Origin: Bacteroidota bacterium
Lineage (GTDB): Bacteria; Bacteroidota; Bacteroidia; Chitinophagales; Saprospiraceae
Assembly: GCA_024743405.1 (NCBI GenBank)
Contig: JANSWP010000041.1
Coordinates: 1-57,448, forward strand
DNA: 57,448 nucleotides
Direction: 5' to 3'
The translations under genes and the position numbers were made by a program. The notes under the pieces were generated by a model. That model had not been told where the DNA came from and searched no databases. It worked only from the letters and a program-made list of their open reading frames with translations. This document shows, one piece after another, positions 1 to 8,887 of the stretch. Every line of letters starts with the position of its first letter. Position 1 is the first letter of the stretch.

Positions 1-627
1 ATAAGAGGCGTTTAAGTTTTTATTTTCATCAATAAAAAGGGAATATAAATCGATATAGGTCAGGTCATTTATTGAAGCTATATTCTGTAGCTCATTATTT
101 AAATCTATTATAGTTTTATTATCCAAAGTGGTCTCTTTCACGTTATTATTAATAGGCAAAACACTTTGAATGAATAATTTGGTTTGGGGAGATTCATTAT
201 TAATTCGGGTTACTATTTTCCTATAGTTTTCTATTATATGGGGCAAGTCATGAAAAAAGAGATCATTGACTCCAATCATCAAAAATATCTTTTGGGGATT
301 ATTTTTTAAAATATTAGATAACCTTTTTAGAACCCCATCTGTAGCATCTCCAGGAATACCTCGATTAATTATATTGGAATTATCAAACATTTCTGACCAC
401 TCGCATTGAGCAGTGATACTGTCACCCAAAAATACAATTGAGCTATCTTTTTCAGGCAACACTTCAAATAAATTTATTCTGTGCATATATGTTCCAGCCA
501 ACCCCCTATTTTGAATCTTATAAATAAGGTGCTGTATTCCTCCCATTTTTTGAATGGCAAATATTCCAGCTATAAGAAACAGTACATTCAGTAAAATTGA
601 AAGTAAGAACATTCTATTTTTCATCAT
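1..627 (-). CDS. SGNH/GDSL-family hydrolase, 3' end cut by window edge
   Basis: An open frame of 209 codons runs from a double ATG (627 and 624) to the window edge without a stop. It has an N-terminal membrane anchor or signal (about residues 4-24). Block I of the SGNH hydrolases follows as FLGDSITAQCEW, with the nucleophile Ser in GDS near residue 70. The RGIPGD segment matches the block II Gly region and MIGVNDLF the block III GxND. The C-terminal DxxH block lies outside the window. Known members are esterases, lipases or carbohydrate O-deacetylases. Because the gene starts 5 bp after the stop of the membrane glycosyltransferase at 633-1841, I infer a role in trimming O-acyl groups from the glycan made here; the substrate is not readable from the sequence. 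Confidence 0.85.
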   Translation of the reverse strand, partial: MMKNRMFLLSILLNVLFLIAGIFAIQKMGGIQHLIYKIQNRGLAGTYMHRINLFEVLPEKDSSIVFLGDSITAQCEWSEMFDNSNIINRGIPGDATDGVLKRLSNILKNNPQKIFLMIGVNDLFFHDLPHIIENYRKIVTRINNESPQTKLFIQSVLPINNNVKETTLDNKTIIDLNNELQNIASINDLTYIDLYSLFIDENKNLNASY

Positions 628-632
628 TCAAA

Positions 633-1841
633 TTACCGTCCCAAAACATCATCAATGGAAACATTGACCTTGTGTTCAGTATGTTTGAAATTTTTATTTG
701 GATTTGTCATCTTAAAGAGGGCAAATACCTGTTTAACTACAAACAAAGGAATACTCCAAATTCCCCTCCAAACTGATTTAGGTACTTTACTCAACCACAA
801 GGTTAAAAAAATATTTCCTGCAAAGACACTAAGAGAAATTAATATTAATACCGACATCCAAGGAGCAACTATCAAGCCTAAGATTGCCAAAAGAATGGCT
901 CCAAATAATTGAATAAACATAGGTGGAGCAATAGTTATCAGCCCAAATAAGACTTGATTCCAACTCACATTTTGAATGCCTCTTCGAATGATCCCAATGG
1001 AATTAGGCATATTTTGAAAATAGGAATATAACCACCGACTTCGTTGAGTTTCAATCTCCTCCCCTGTTGTCACTTTTTCATCATAAATAACGGCATCCCA
1101 GGCAAACGAGATTTTTTCATTTCGGCGAAGTAAAAAATTCTGTAAGATCTTGTCTTCTTGCAGCATCTTTTTCCAAAGATGTTTGCCATGATCAATTTCA
1201 GGACTTTTCAAATAAGCTTTATATAGTTCCGTTTCTACCGCCATGCCAGACCCTGAGATCACAGAAGAAGCCTTCAATAAATAAGGGACATATCTTTCTA
1301 TATAATTTTTGTAAAACTCGCCAATTGCATCTGCACATGCATAGAATGTATCAAGATTTTTGGCAGTTCTTTGTCCTTGAATAGCAAGATAACCAGCATT
1401 GGCGTATTTATTCATCAACCTCAAAAAATTTGGATGTGCTAGGTTATCAGCATCAAAAATAGCAATATATTCATGTGTTCTTGTAAAATGCTCAATGCCA
1501 TGAATTATTGATTTTGCCTTTAAATTAAGAGGTTCTTGAGGACGTAAAAGCGTCAGTTTTTCATGATTTATATCCCAATTCGAAACATCACAATGATCAG
1601 CAATTAGGTATATTCTATAATTATCGTAGGTCTGATTTAACAAAGAATGAATCAACCCCTTTGTAATATTTACGTTTTTGTAAGCAGTAATAATGATTCC
1701 AAAATCGTATTCTTTTGGATTTTCTGATTCCGGAAGTTCCTCTTTATTAATAAGAGAAATGAATACATTAAAAAATGGTTGAATCAGGAAGAATATCAAT
1801 ACAAAACTTATAAAAAGATATATAGCGATTAGAACCTGCAT
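633..1841 (-). CDS. Membrane GT2 glycosyltransferase (processive, cellulose/hyaluronan synthase-like)
   Basis: This 402-aa protein has an N-terminal membrane helix (about 3-24), a cytosolic GT-A domain and three to four C-terminal helices (about 290-375). GT2 motifs are in order: an ITAYKN start of the fold, the metal-binding FDADN, QEDKIL supplying the ED catalytic pair, and QRSRW, the QxxRW motif of processive synthases. It therefore probably polymerises or extends a surface polysaccharide from an activated sugar at the inner membrane. It starts with ATG and is followed 5 bp later by the GDSL hydrolase, so the two are probably co-transcribed. A hairpin repeat (1866-2031) separates it from the upstream GT2. 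The sugar specificity cannot be told. Confidence 0.88.
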   Translation of the reverse strand: MQVLIAIYLFISFVLIFFLIQPFFNVFISLINKEELPESENPKEYDFGIIITAYKNVNITKGLIHSLLNQTYDNYRIYLIADHCDVSNWDINHEKLTLLRPQEPLNLKAKSIIHGIEHFTRTHEYIAIFDADNLAHPNFLRLMNKYANAGYLAIQGQRTAKNLDTFYACADAIGEFYKNYIERYVPYLLKASSVISGSGMAVETELYKAYLKSPEIDHGKHLWKKMLQEDKILQNFLLRRNEKISFAWDAVIYDEKVTTGEEIETQRSRWLYSYFQNMPNSIGIIRRGIQNVSWNQVLFGLITIAPPMFIQLFGAILLAILGLIVAPWMSVLILISLSVFAGNIFLTLWLSKVPKSVWRGIWSIPLFVVKQVFALFKMTNPNKNFKHTEHKVNVSIDDVLGR

Positions 1842-1865
1842 TTTCTCAAATTATTAATTAGTAGT

Positions 1866-2031
1866 TAAGGGAGTATGAAATAAATAACCTACCCATTTTA
1901 CTTGCTCTTTTGCCCTCATTTTTCGTTAAAAATACTCGCCATACCTTTGGGTATGTCTGTGTTTTTGACCTCAACTGGAGAAAAATTAGCTGTGCAAAAT
2001 TTGGGTATCTTATTTATTCCATGCTCCCTAA
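1866..2031 (+). repeat. Dispersed long-hairpin repeat, copy 1
   Basis: Outer arms around GGGAGTATGAAATAAATAA (1869-1887) and TTATTTATTCCATGCTCCC (2010-2028) are inverted complements with two mismatches. The middle carries the family core: TTCGTTAAAAATACTCGCC, an apical stem CATACC/GGTATG, then TGTCTGTGTTTTTGACCTC. It fills the gap between two genes of the glycan operon. The same core recurs at 29124, 29353, 38437, 39662, 40585 and 42607. Confidence 0.8.
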
Positions 2032-2056
2032 GGTTATATTTCCGTTTTTCATAGAT

Positions 2057-3055
2057 CTAAATATCTATTTTATCGAGTTGTAACTTTAAAGATTTGGAGG
2101 GATTGTTCGGTTGTTTTCTGGGTTTTAGGTTATTTCTATTTTGGTGGAGACGATCCTTAATATTCCAAAAAATTGATTTGTAAAAGGCTTGGATATTTAA
2201 AAAATCACCTTTTAATAAAAATACGATAGTATTTTTAGGTACGGTTAAAAAAAGGAAAAACAGACAAAAACCGATCATTTGCCATATATGTCGATTACGT
2301 CTCATGAATAAAATCCGATTGCGATTTATATAAAATGTTTTTAACCCACTCGTTTTTTTGACCGACCAAGACTCTTTATGATAGACTTTTGCCTTTGGTT
2401 GAATGTATATTTCAAAACCAATTCTACGAATTTGTTCACACCAATCCAATTCTTCATAATAAAGAAAAAAAGCTTCCGGCATCATCCCCACTTTTTCAAT
2501 TACAGATCGACTGACCATCATTGCAGCTCCATGAGCATAGGCGGTAGGTTTGGCAGTTTGGTATTGTCCCAAATCACTTTCTAAATAACCAATTGTACGG
2601 TTCCTTGCGGTAAGATTATGGACTTCGGTAGAACCTACATATTGTAAAATATCAGGAGAATATGGGTCAGATTTTTTGTCCGACCCAGTCTTATAAAAAC
2701 AAATTTTCGGACTGACAATTCCAAGTTTTGGAACTTGTTCAAAAAGCTCCAACATCGATTCTATCGCACCATTAGTCAACTCTGCATCGTTATTTAAAAA
2801 AAAGAGATAATCTCCATTGCTTTCTTTAATTCCAAGATTATTCCCACCTGCAAAACCTAGATTTTTCGAGCTCTCTATAACTTTAACCTCCTTATAGTTT
2901 TCATTTAAGTATGCCTTAGGACTTATTTTCGAAGCGTTATCCACCACAATGATTTCGATATTCGAATAAGAATTATTTCGAATGGAGTCAATCATTTCGC
3001 TCGTTACTTTTTGTCCGTTATAATTGACCGCAATTATGGATACCAATGGCTTCAT
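2057..3055 (-). CDS. GT2 glycosyltransferase, rhamnosyltransferase-like
   Basis: The 332-aa protein opens directly with the GT-A fold: VSIIAVNYNG, VVDNAS, GFAGGNN and the metal site FLNNDAEL. This NDAE form of DxD is typical of WbbL/rhamnosyltransferase-like GT2 enzymes. YYEELDWCEQIRR is the conserved late motif. A hydrophobic stretch (about 256-282) suggests membrane association, and the C-terminus is basic. It is read leftward in line with the sugar transferase upstream (47 bp gap) and the second GT2 downstream. I infer a step in building the lipid-linked repeat unit of an exopolysaccharide. Donor and acceptor are unknown. Confidence 0.87.
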   Translation of the reverse strand: MKPLVSIIAVNYNGQKVTSEMIDSIRNNSYSNIEIIVVDNASKISPKAYLNENYKEVKVIESSKNLGFAGGNNLGIKESNGDYLFFLNNDAELTNGAIESMLELFEQVPKLGIVSPKICFYKTGSDKKSDPYSPDILQYVGSTEVHNLTARNRTIGYLESDLGQYQTAKPTAYAHGAAMMVSRSVIEKVGMMPEAFFLYYEELDWCEQIRRIGFEIYIQPKAKVYHKESWSVKKTSGLKTFYINRNRILFMRRNRHIWQMIGFCLFFLFLTVPKNTIVFLLKGDFLNIQAFYKSIFWNIKDRLHQNRNNLKPRKQPNNPSKSLKLQLDKIDI

Positions 3056-3102
3056 AAATAGTAATATTGTAATTGCCTAATATAAAGAGGGGAACAAGTC
3101 TA

Positions 3103-4263
3103 TTATACATCTTCTTCCTGAAATAGGGCAAAGGGAGTTTTTAAAATGATTATTAAATCAAACCAAAAAGAATATTTATTTAAATACTGTATATCTAAGT
3201 CAATTCGCTCTTCTGCAGACATTTTATCCTTTCCTCTTTTAGAAATTTGCCATAATCCAGTCAAGCCGGCAGGCGCTCTAAATCTTTGTGCCCATGCATC
3301 ACTCGTTAACAATTCTGCCTCATATAAAGGCAGTGGTCGATTGCCCACAATAGACATTTCGCCACGTAAAACATTAAATAATTGTGGTAACTCGTCAATA
3401 CTTGTTTTTCTAATAAGCCGACCTATACTAGTAACTCGAGGATCATTTTTAAATTTTTGGAATAACACCTTTTTCTTTTTTCTTTTTTCTCTTTTTCCAT
3501 TATCTGAATTATTATTTTCACCATCTTTAGCCACCATTTCATCTGAATATTGATTAAGATCTTTTAATTCATCTAACCTTTTATCAGCATCAACATACAT
3601 GGATCTAAACTTAAAAAAATCAAATACTTGATAACCTGTTCCTACTCTTTGTGATCGATAGATAATAGGACCTTTTGAAGTCAATTTAATAATCAATGAA
3701 ACTAATAGAATCAGTGGGCTCAAAAACAAAATCGCTAAGGAAGAAATTAAAATGTCTACAGCTCTTTTCGGCCATGGCATTTGGAAGATATGATCTTCCC
3801 TTTCTTTTTCACTTTCTTTGGAAAATTGTGGTTTGTATTTGAATAAAAAGTCAATACGATCAAGGAAGGATTCCTTATCTAAAGGAACATTATAACAATC
3901 ATCCACTTTCCATTTTAATGCTTCTTTTCTGACATCTTCTTGGCTAGTATTGATAACAATAAATGGAATATTTTTTATTTCGGGATGATTAGTAAGGTTT
4001 TTAAAAAAGAGAAACTGTTCTTCTTTTAAAAAAGAAAAATCACAGATAATGGCTTTTGGTAATCTGTGTTTATGGACAGGTTTTGAGCAATAAACCAACC
4101 ACCTATAAGCTGGAAATGAGTTATCAAAGGTTCTAATATTAATAAACGAATTAATTGAAAAATCTTCAGCGAAATAATTTTTGATACCCCGTTGAAGCCC
4201 TACAGTTAATATTTCTTTCGCCTTAATTATATTATTTTCCGTAATGATTTGGTCAATATGCAC
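3103..4263 (-). CDS. Initiating sugar transferase (bacterial sugar transferase family) with receiver-like N-terminus
   Basis: The C-terminal half (about 165-386) is a bacterial sugar transferase (WbaP/WcaJ type): a membrane hairpin after KRAVDI, then KFRSM, TSIDELPQLFNVLRGE with SIVGNRPLP, and APAGLTGLWQ. Such enzymes transfer a sugar phosphate to undecaprenyl phosphate and start repeat-unit synthesis. The first about 150 residues resemble a degenerate receiver domain: a buried ICDF strand, an IVINTS strand and a KVDDCYNVPL end where a true receiver would have KP. A Lys/Asn-rich insert of about 30 residues (KREKRKKKK) sits inside the catalytic part. The start is GTG at 4263, because an in-frame TAA lies 9 nt upstream and no ATG is near. 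A stand-alone receiver gene lies upstream. Confidence 0.9.
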   Translation of the reverse strand: MHIDQIITENNIIKAKEILTVGLQRGIKNYFAEDFSINSFINIRTFDNSFPAYRWLVYCSKPVHKHRLPKAIICDFSFLKEEQFLFFKNLTNHPEIKNIPFIVINTSQEDVRKEALKWKVDDCYNVPLDKESFLDRIDFLFKYKPQFSKESEKEREDHIFQMPWPKRAVDILISSLAILFLSPLILLVSLIIKLTSKGPIIYRSQRVGTGYQVFDFFKFRSMYVDADKRLDELKDLNQYSDEMVAKDGENNNSDNGKREKRKKKKVLFQKFKNDPRVTSIGRLIRKTSIDELPQLFNVLRGEMSIVGNRPLPLYEAELLTSDAWAQRFRAPAGLTGLWQISKRGKDKMSAEERIDLDIQYLNKYSFWFDLIIILKTPFALFQEEDV

Positions 4264-4397
4264 AATTGTTTAATGTTAGTAATTTCCATTAGAGGTTCCT
4301 TAGAATCTCAACTTTCCAATGCAAATGAGTCTCGCTTTAAATTTGATTCTTTATCTATTATCAGGTTCTATTTAGATATTCGAATGATCAGTAAAAA

Positions 4398-4799
4398 TTA
4401 ATTAGTCATTTGAGGAACCTGATTAAAAACAGTACTAATTTTTTGGTTAAGCTGAATGGGACTAAATGGCTTTTGTACAAACTCAGCAGCCCCCATTCTA
4501 TAACATAAATCTACCTCTCGATCACTTTCATTTCCGGACAAAATAATAACAGGAATGTCTTTAAAGAAACCACTGTTTTTTATATTTTTCAAGAATTTAT
4601 TTCCATTAATCCGAGGCATATTGAGATCTAGCAAAATTAAGTCAGGCATGTTGCCTTCCCACAACCATGACATAGCATCTAAGCCATCTTTCTTGGTGGT
4701 AACATTATGCTTTTTACTCAAAAATTTCCCTAATAACCAACGAATACTGTCGTGATCCTCAATCACGAGAATGTTTTTTCTAGAAGTAATAGCAATCAC
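4398..4799 (-). CDS. Stand-alone response-regulator receiver (CheY-like)
   Basis: This 133-aa protein is a single receiver domain with a complete phosphorylation site: acidic pocket E14/D15, phospho-acceptor D58 in LILLDLNMP, Ser88 in the T/S position and K110 in QKPF. There is no output domain, so it should act through protein contacts. It begins with GTG (4799) and has no better ATG nearby. It is the first gene of the leftward glycan cluster, 134 bp ahead of a sugar transferase that itself carries a degenerate receiver-like domain, which suggests post-translational control of polysaccharide initiation. That link is inference. Confidence 0.9.
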   Translation of the reverse strand: MIAITSRKNILVIEDHDSIRWLLGKFLSKKHNVTTKKDGLDAMSWLWEGNMPDLILLDLNMPRINGNKFLKNIKNSGFFKDIPVIILSGNESDREVDLCYRMGAAEFVQKPFSPIQLNQKISTVFNQVPQMTN

Positions 4800-5525
4800 A
4801 ATAGTGTTATTTTTTGTTTAGTGTTCTTATTAAAAAGTATAATTTCTGTTCAATATATCGAATACATTAACTTTCGTAATGATGCCATCTGCATAAGAAT
4901 TAACTATGTCATTTCATAACAGCTATATGTGTCATTACAAAGTCGGATATACTAACATTAGGGGGAGTTACGGTCTTAGAAACATCAATGTGAGTTTCTT
5001 TACCTATTTGAGGGGGAAGAATTTAGTAAATTAGTAATTGAGACCTAAGTTTAGATAGTTTGATCAAATATTTTTATTACCTTTTTTCTACTTTTTGTCA
5101 GCTACCCGATGCGAAATTAAAGGAAAGAATAAGGTATTCCGAGAAATATCAAAAACAAAATTTAGTCACAAATAATCCATTAAAACACTTTTAATGTTTT
5201 TCATGAATTAATCATTATCATCTTTATCCTGTCACAAAAAAAGACATGTTAACATTTTTATTGTAAAATATTAATTTTTTTATAAGTGAAAAAACTTAAA
5301 TCAATCCTCACTAAACACCTACATTTTTTTTGATTTTTAAAAAAACAATTAAAAAAGCGAAAGATTCTTTAATTTTCGGACGTAAAACTGAGAGCATGTT
5401 TAATTTTTTCCTCCATGAAAACGATTCAGCTGGGGAAATTTCCTAAACAAACTCTAATTGACATACCATTCTGAGATGATTAAACGCTCCCCCAAATCTA
5501 TCTCGTCATTATCCATTTAGTAATT
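4800..5525. other. Long divergent intergenic region
   Basis: About 725 bp of AT-rich DNA lie between the leftward receiver gene and the rightward GT2 gene. I see no convincing open frame, RNA gene or riboswitch. It must contain the promoters for both directions, but no clean TTTG/TAnnTTTG pair could be assigned. Confidence 0.6.
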
Positions 5526-6719
5526 ATGTATATTTATATCCTAAAAGTTCTTTTTTGGGTTTCTCTGTTTGTGGTTTTTTATGCTTACGTGGGATATGGG
5601 ACTTTATTATATATCCTCATTAAATTAAAGCGTCTTTTTAATGGGCAACCTAAGCTACCCATTCCAAGCGATCTTCCTGAAGTTACGTTTTTGGTGGCAG
5701 CCTACAATGAAGAAGACTGGATTGAGGAAAAAATTAAAAATGGGCTTTCGTTTAATTATCCAATTGAAAAAATCCATTTCTTTTATGTTACAGATGGCTC
5801 GAATGATCGAACACCTCAATTAATTGAGGACTATAAAATTCCAAAAGGTGTCAATCTTAAATTATTTCACCAACCACAACGCCAGGGGAAAATTGCCGCT
5901 GTTGAAAGAGTGATGAAATTCGTTGAAACCCCTATTGTAATATATACCGATGCCAATACTATTGTCAATCCTGATGCGATCTATAATATTGTAAGGCATT
6001 ATGAAGACGAGAAAGTTGGAGGTGTAGCGGGTGAAAAAAGGATACACGTAGGGAGCACAGGAGATGCAACTGGTGCCGGAGAGGGTTTTTATTGGAAATA
6101 TGAATCTCAATTGAAAAGTTGGGATTCAGAACTAAACTCAGTTGTTGGAGCAGCTGGTGAGTTATTTTCTATTCGAACCGAATTATACGAGCATGTCCCG
6201 TCCAATACTGTCATAGAAGATTTTGTGATGACCATGAAAATTGCCCAAAAAGGATACCGCATAGTTTATGAACCAAATGCCTATGCTACAGAAGGACAAT
6301 CTGCCTCAATCAAGGAAGAATTAAAGCGAAAAATCAGGATAGCTGCAGGCGGCTTTCAAGCAATTTCTAGATTGGTTGAATTGTTGAATCCATTCAAATA
6401 CGGGGTATTAACTTTCCAATATATTTCACATCGAGTTTTAAGATGGACACTTGCGCCATTGTGCCTTCCTCTAATTTTGTTTTCAAATATCTTGTTAGCC
6501 ATATTTAGCGGAGGTATCTTTCAAATCCTTCTCATCTGTCAAATATCATTTTATCTGTTCGCCATGCTCGGATTCATCTTGGAAAGGAAAAAGTTGAAAA
6601 TTAAAGCTTTCTTCATCCCGTACTACTTCTGTATTATGAATTATGCGGTATATCGAGGTTTTTTCAGAAACTTAGCAGGTAAACAATCCTCCCTTTGGGA
6701 AAGAGCAAAAAGAGCATAA
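5526..6719 (+). CDS. Membrane GT2 glycosyltransferase (cellulose-synthase-like)
   Basis: The 397-aa protein has an N-terminal helix (about 5-30), a GT-A domain and C-terminal helices (about 305-375). Visible motifs are VAAYNEEDW, the DGSNDRT turn, YTDANT as the metal site, and EDFVM as the catalytic acidic pair. The region where processive enzymes carry QxxRW reads RKIRIAAGG instead. It is thus related to, but not a canonical member of, the cellulose/hyaluronan synthases. It is divergent from the leftward glycan cluster and probably belongs to the same surface-polysaccharide pathway. The ATG at 5526 is the only sensible start. Confidence 0.88.
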   Translation: MYIYILKVLFWVSLFVVFYAYVGYGTLLYILIKLKRLFNGQPKLPIPSDLPEVTFLVAAYNEEDWIEEKIKNGLSFNYPIEKIHFFYVTDGSNDRTPQLIEDYKIPKGVNLKLFHQPQRQGKIAAVERVMKFVETPIVIYTDANTIVNPDAIYNIVRHYEDEKVGGVAGEKRIHVGSTGDATGAGEGFYWKYESQLKSWDSELNSVVGAAGELFSIRTELYEHVPSNTVIEDFVMTMKIAQKGYRIVYEPNAYATEGQSASIKEELKRKIRIAAGGFQAISRLVELLNPFKYGVLTFQYISHRVLRWTLAPLCLPLILFSNILLAIFSGGIFQILLICQISFYLFAMLGFILERKKLKIKAFFIPYYFCIMNYAVYRGFFRNLAGKQSSLWERAKRA

Positions 6720-6826
6720 GTTATTTAGTTTCAGTATAAACAAAGTTAAAATTTTATAAGAAAGAAAACATTAACTGAGTAAAATACAACCCATATAAAA
6801 ACCATAATGTTTTTATATTAAAAATA

Positions 6827-6858
6827 TTTGTTTTTTACGATTGCTCCACTTATTTTTG
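6827..6858 (+). promoter_or_regulatory. Bacteroidota-type promoter
   Basis: TTTG at 6827-6830 and TATTTTTG at 6851-6858 are spaced by 20 bp, matching the TTTG/TAnnTTTG consensus of the primary sigma factor in this phylum. The ATG of the helical protein follows at 6876. Confidence 0.65.
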
Positions 6859-6875
6859 TAAAAAATTGATACTCA

Positions 6876-7586
6876 ATGAAAAAACAAAGTAGCAACCGTA
6901 AACACAACTTTCCTGATGCTGATCTTTATTTGCAGTGTATTGAGCGAATCCGATATGCACATCGGGATGCCGATTTTTTCCAACAATATGGATATGATTT
7001 AGAAAGATTGAAAAAATTTAAGGTGATGTGCGACAAATTTCGAGAGTTGCCTGATGACGATGAATTGATTGGGGAACAAATGATGATGACGGATAAAAAG
7101 TACAAAGCTGCAGAAAAGATCAGGTCAGCTATTCGAAGTTTGATGACAAGAGTAGCCATGAAATTTAGTAATCGTACGGGAAGATACCGAAAGTTCGGCA
7201 CTGCCAAATTGGGTGATATGACAGATGCCCAATTGATATTTTGTGCTCGCCGAGTGATCCGAGTAGCTAGACAACAAATTGACTTTTTAGCGGATGTAGG
7301 TGTTAATGAAAACGTTCTTAGAAGAATCTCTGAGTCTTGCCAAGATTTTGAAAGAGCTGTAAATATTCAACAAGATAGGATTGCCGATCGAGATATTGCC
7401 GTAGAAAGAAGAGTAGAAAAAGGAAATGATTTATATGAAGAGTTGGTGACTTTATGCAATATCGGGAAAGATATCTGGGAAGAGAAAGACCCGGTTAAAT
7501 ATGAAAATTATTGCATTTATGAAAGTAACAATGATCAGAAAATAGCAAGAAAAGCTCGCTTAACAGCAGAAGAAAAGAAGAATTAG
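6876..7586 (+). CDS. Helical protein of unknown function with internal duplication
   Basis: I do not recognise this 236-aa protein. It is predicted to be soluble, highly charged and almost entirely helical, with no signal or membrane segment. Two stretches align with each other: residues about 14-58 (DADLYLQCIERIRYAHRD then FF, G, L, C, F) and about 115-160 (DAQLIFCARRVIRVARQQ then FL, G, L, C, F). This suggests a tandem duplication of a helical hairpin. The first half continues with a basic patch (MKFSNRTGRYRKFG). A good promoter lies just upstream, and a terminator shared with convergent msrB lies downstream, so it is a single-gene unit. Confidence 0.75.
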   Translation: MKKQSSNRKHNFPDADLYLQCIERIRYAHRDADFFQQYGYDLERLKKFKVMCDKFRELPDDDELIGEQMMMTDKKYKAAEKIRSAIRSLMTRVAMKFSNRTGRYRKFGTAKLGDMTDAQLIFCARRVIRVARQQIDFLADVGVNENVLRRISESCQDFERAVNIQQDRIADRDIAVERRVEKGNDLYEELVTLCNIGKDIWEEKDPVKYENYCIYESNNDQKIARKARLTAEEKKN

Positions 7587-7628
7587 TTTTCATGAAATAT
7601 TAGAACCAAAGCCTATGAGCACTATAAT

Positions 7629-7664
7629 AAAATGCGGCATCAATGATAAAGGTGCCGCATTTTT
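7629..7664. terminator. Bidirectional intrinsic terminator
   Basis: AATGCGGCA (7631-7639) pairs perfectly with TGCCGCATT (7653-7661), with A-rich and T-rich flanks. It sits between the convergent helical-protein gene and msrB and can serve both. Confidence 0.85.
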
Positions 7665-7673
7665 CCATTTAGG

Positions 7674-8204
7674 CTATTTCTCAATAAATTTCAAAGAAAC
7701 TGAATTCATGCAATATCGCAATCCAGTTGGTTGTGGTCCATCATCAAAAACATGCCCAAGGTGTCCGTCGCATTTAGCACATAGTATCTCTACCCTATTC
7801 CAACCGAACTTCGAGTCTGTCTTCTCAGCTACACTGTATTTTTTCAAAGGCTTATAAAAGCTAGGCCAACCTGTACCAGACTTAAACTTTGTTTTTGAAT
7901 CAAATAATTCAAAATCGCAAGCCCGACAAACATAAGTACCCTTCTTTTTATTATCCCAATATTCACCCGAAAAAGCTCTTTCAGTTCCTGCTTCCCGAAG
8001 TACATGATATTCTAATTCAGACAACTCAGATTTCCAATCTTCCGGTGACTTTTGGATTTTCCAAATCGTATCTTTTTTAGGGGTTAATATAAACCCAGAT
8101 TCTGGAACATTGGTCTCACCAGTTTGATGAGTATGTTGTGCTTGGTTACAGGCAATAAAAACGAAAAAGCCCATCGCTAAAGGAAATAACAATTTGATTT
8201 TCAT
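7674..8204 (-). CDS. msrB: Peptide-methionine (R)-S-oxide reductase, lipoprotein form
   Basis: The 176-aa protein has a lipoprotein signal (hydrophobic run ending in FIAC, Cys about 19) followed by a full SelR domain. Two zinc-binding pairs are visible (CRAC and CAKC), as are the SGTGWPSF and HLGHVFDDGP motifs and the active-site Cys in RYCMNSVSL. It reduces methionine-R-sulfoxide in proteins; the lipobox points to periplasmic or membrane-anchored repair of oxidised envelope proteins. There is no MsrA domain fused to it and none beside it. It is convergent with the helical-protein gene. Confidence 0.95.
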   Translation of the reverse strand: MKIKLLFPLAMGFFVFIACNQAQHTHQTGETNVPESGFILTPKKDTIWKIQKSPEDWKSELSELEYHVLREAGTERAFSGEYWDNKKKGTYVCRACDFELFDSKTKFKSGTGWPSFYKPLKKYSVAEKTDSKFGWNRVEILCAKCDGHLGHVFDDGPQPTGLRYCMNSVSLKFIEK

Positions 8205-8356
8205 AGATTTATTCTTTGTAAGCTCCTAGATAAAACTTGATAAAGAAGTTTTGCCTTGGCACTATTTATTAAATGGAGGGGTAAATTGTTATCGATATTT
8301 ATTTATTGCAAAATTAAAAAATGCAAATAAGTGTAGTTGTTACAGAAGTAACAAGA

Positions 8357-8833
8357 TTATTTTTTCTTGTCCCTTTTTCCTTTCTTTCTAATTCTAGGAC
8401 TATTCCACTCTTCTTTTTGTGCAAAATCTACGATATTCCGCATTGCCCCCATTATGGAAATAAAAACTAAATAACCAATTGTTAAAACAATATAAATCCA
8501 TTTATAGGAACCAGCTTCTTCCATCGGAATTCCAGAAAATAAATAAGCTGCCCCAGCAGAAATAGCCGCTAAAGCAACAAAACTTAGCATGGAACGAGTC
8601 CAATATCTATCCATATTTTGAGTGGTCAAACTAAACAATGAGTTGAATATGGCAAAGAAAAGTATAAAGGTAGCAGCAAGGGTCCAATAGGTTCTGGGGT
8701 CATTTTCGAAAATCCCTATTTCCTCGAATAATTTGGAAAAAATCATAAAACCAATCGAAAGACCTAATACAATTAGGACTTGTTTTATTGGATCAATTTC
8801 TTTAGTAAAAATAGAATCTGTTGATGGTTCCAT
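8357..8833 (-). CDS. Small four-helix membrane protein of unknown function
   Basis: This 158-aa protein has four hydrophobic segments (about 18-36, 49-68, 82-102, 113-130) and a strongly basic tail (RKKGKRDKKK). I do not recognise a family. It lies 54 bp after rimO on the same strand and may be co-transcribed with it. Confidence 0.7.
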   Translation of the reverse strand: MEPSTDSIFTKEIDPIKQVLIVLGLSIGFMIFSKLFEEIGIFENDPRTYWTLAATFILFFAIFNSLFSLTTQNMDRYWTRSMLSFVALAAISAGAAYLFSGIPMEEAGSYKWIYIVLTIGYLVFISIMGAMRNIVDFAQKEEWNSPRIRKKGKRDKKK

Positions 8834-8887
8834 ATAATCATGCGTTTTAAAGACAATAGCATACGAACAGAATCGAATTTAATTGGT

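Noticed and set aside
655-912. Plus-strand open frame of 85 codons
   Set aside because: It lies wholly antisense to the membrane GT2 gene with its clear motifs.
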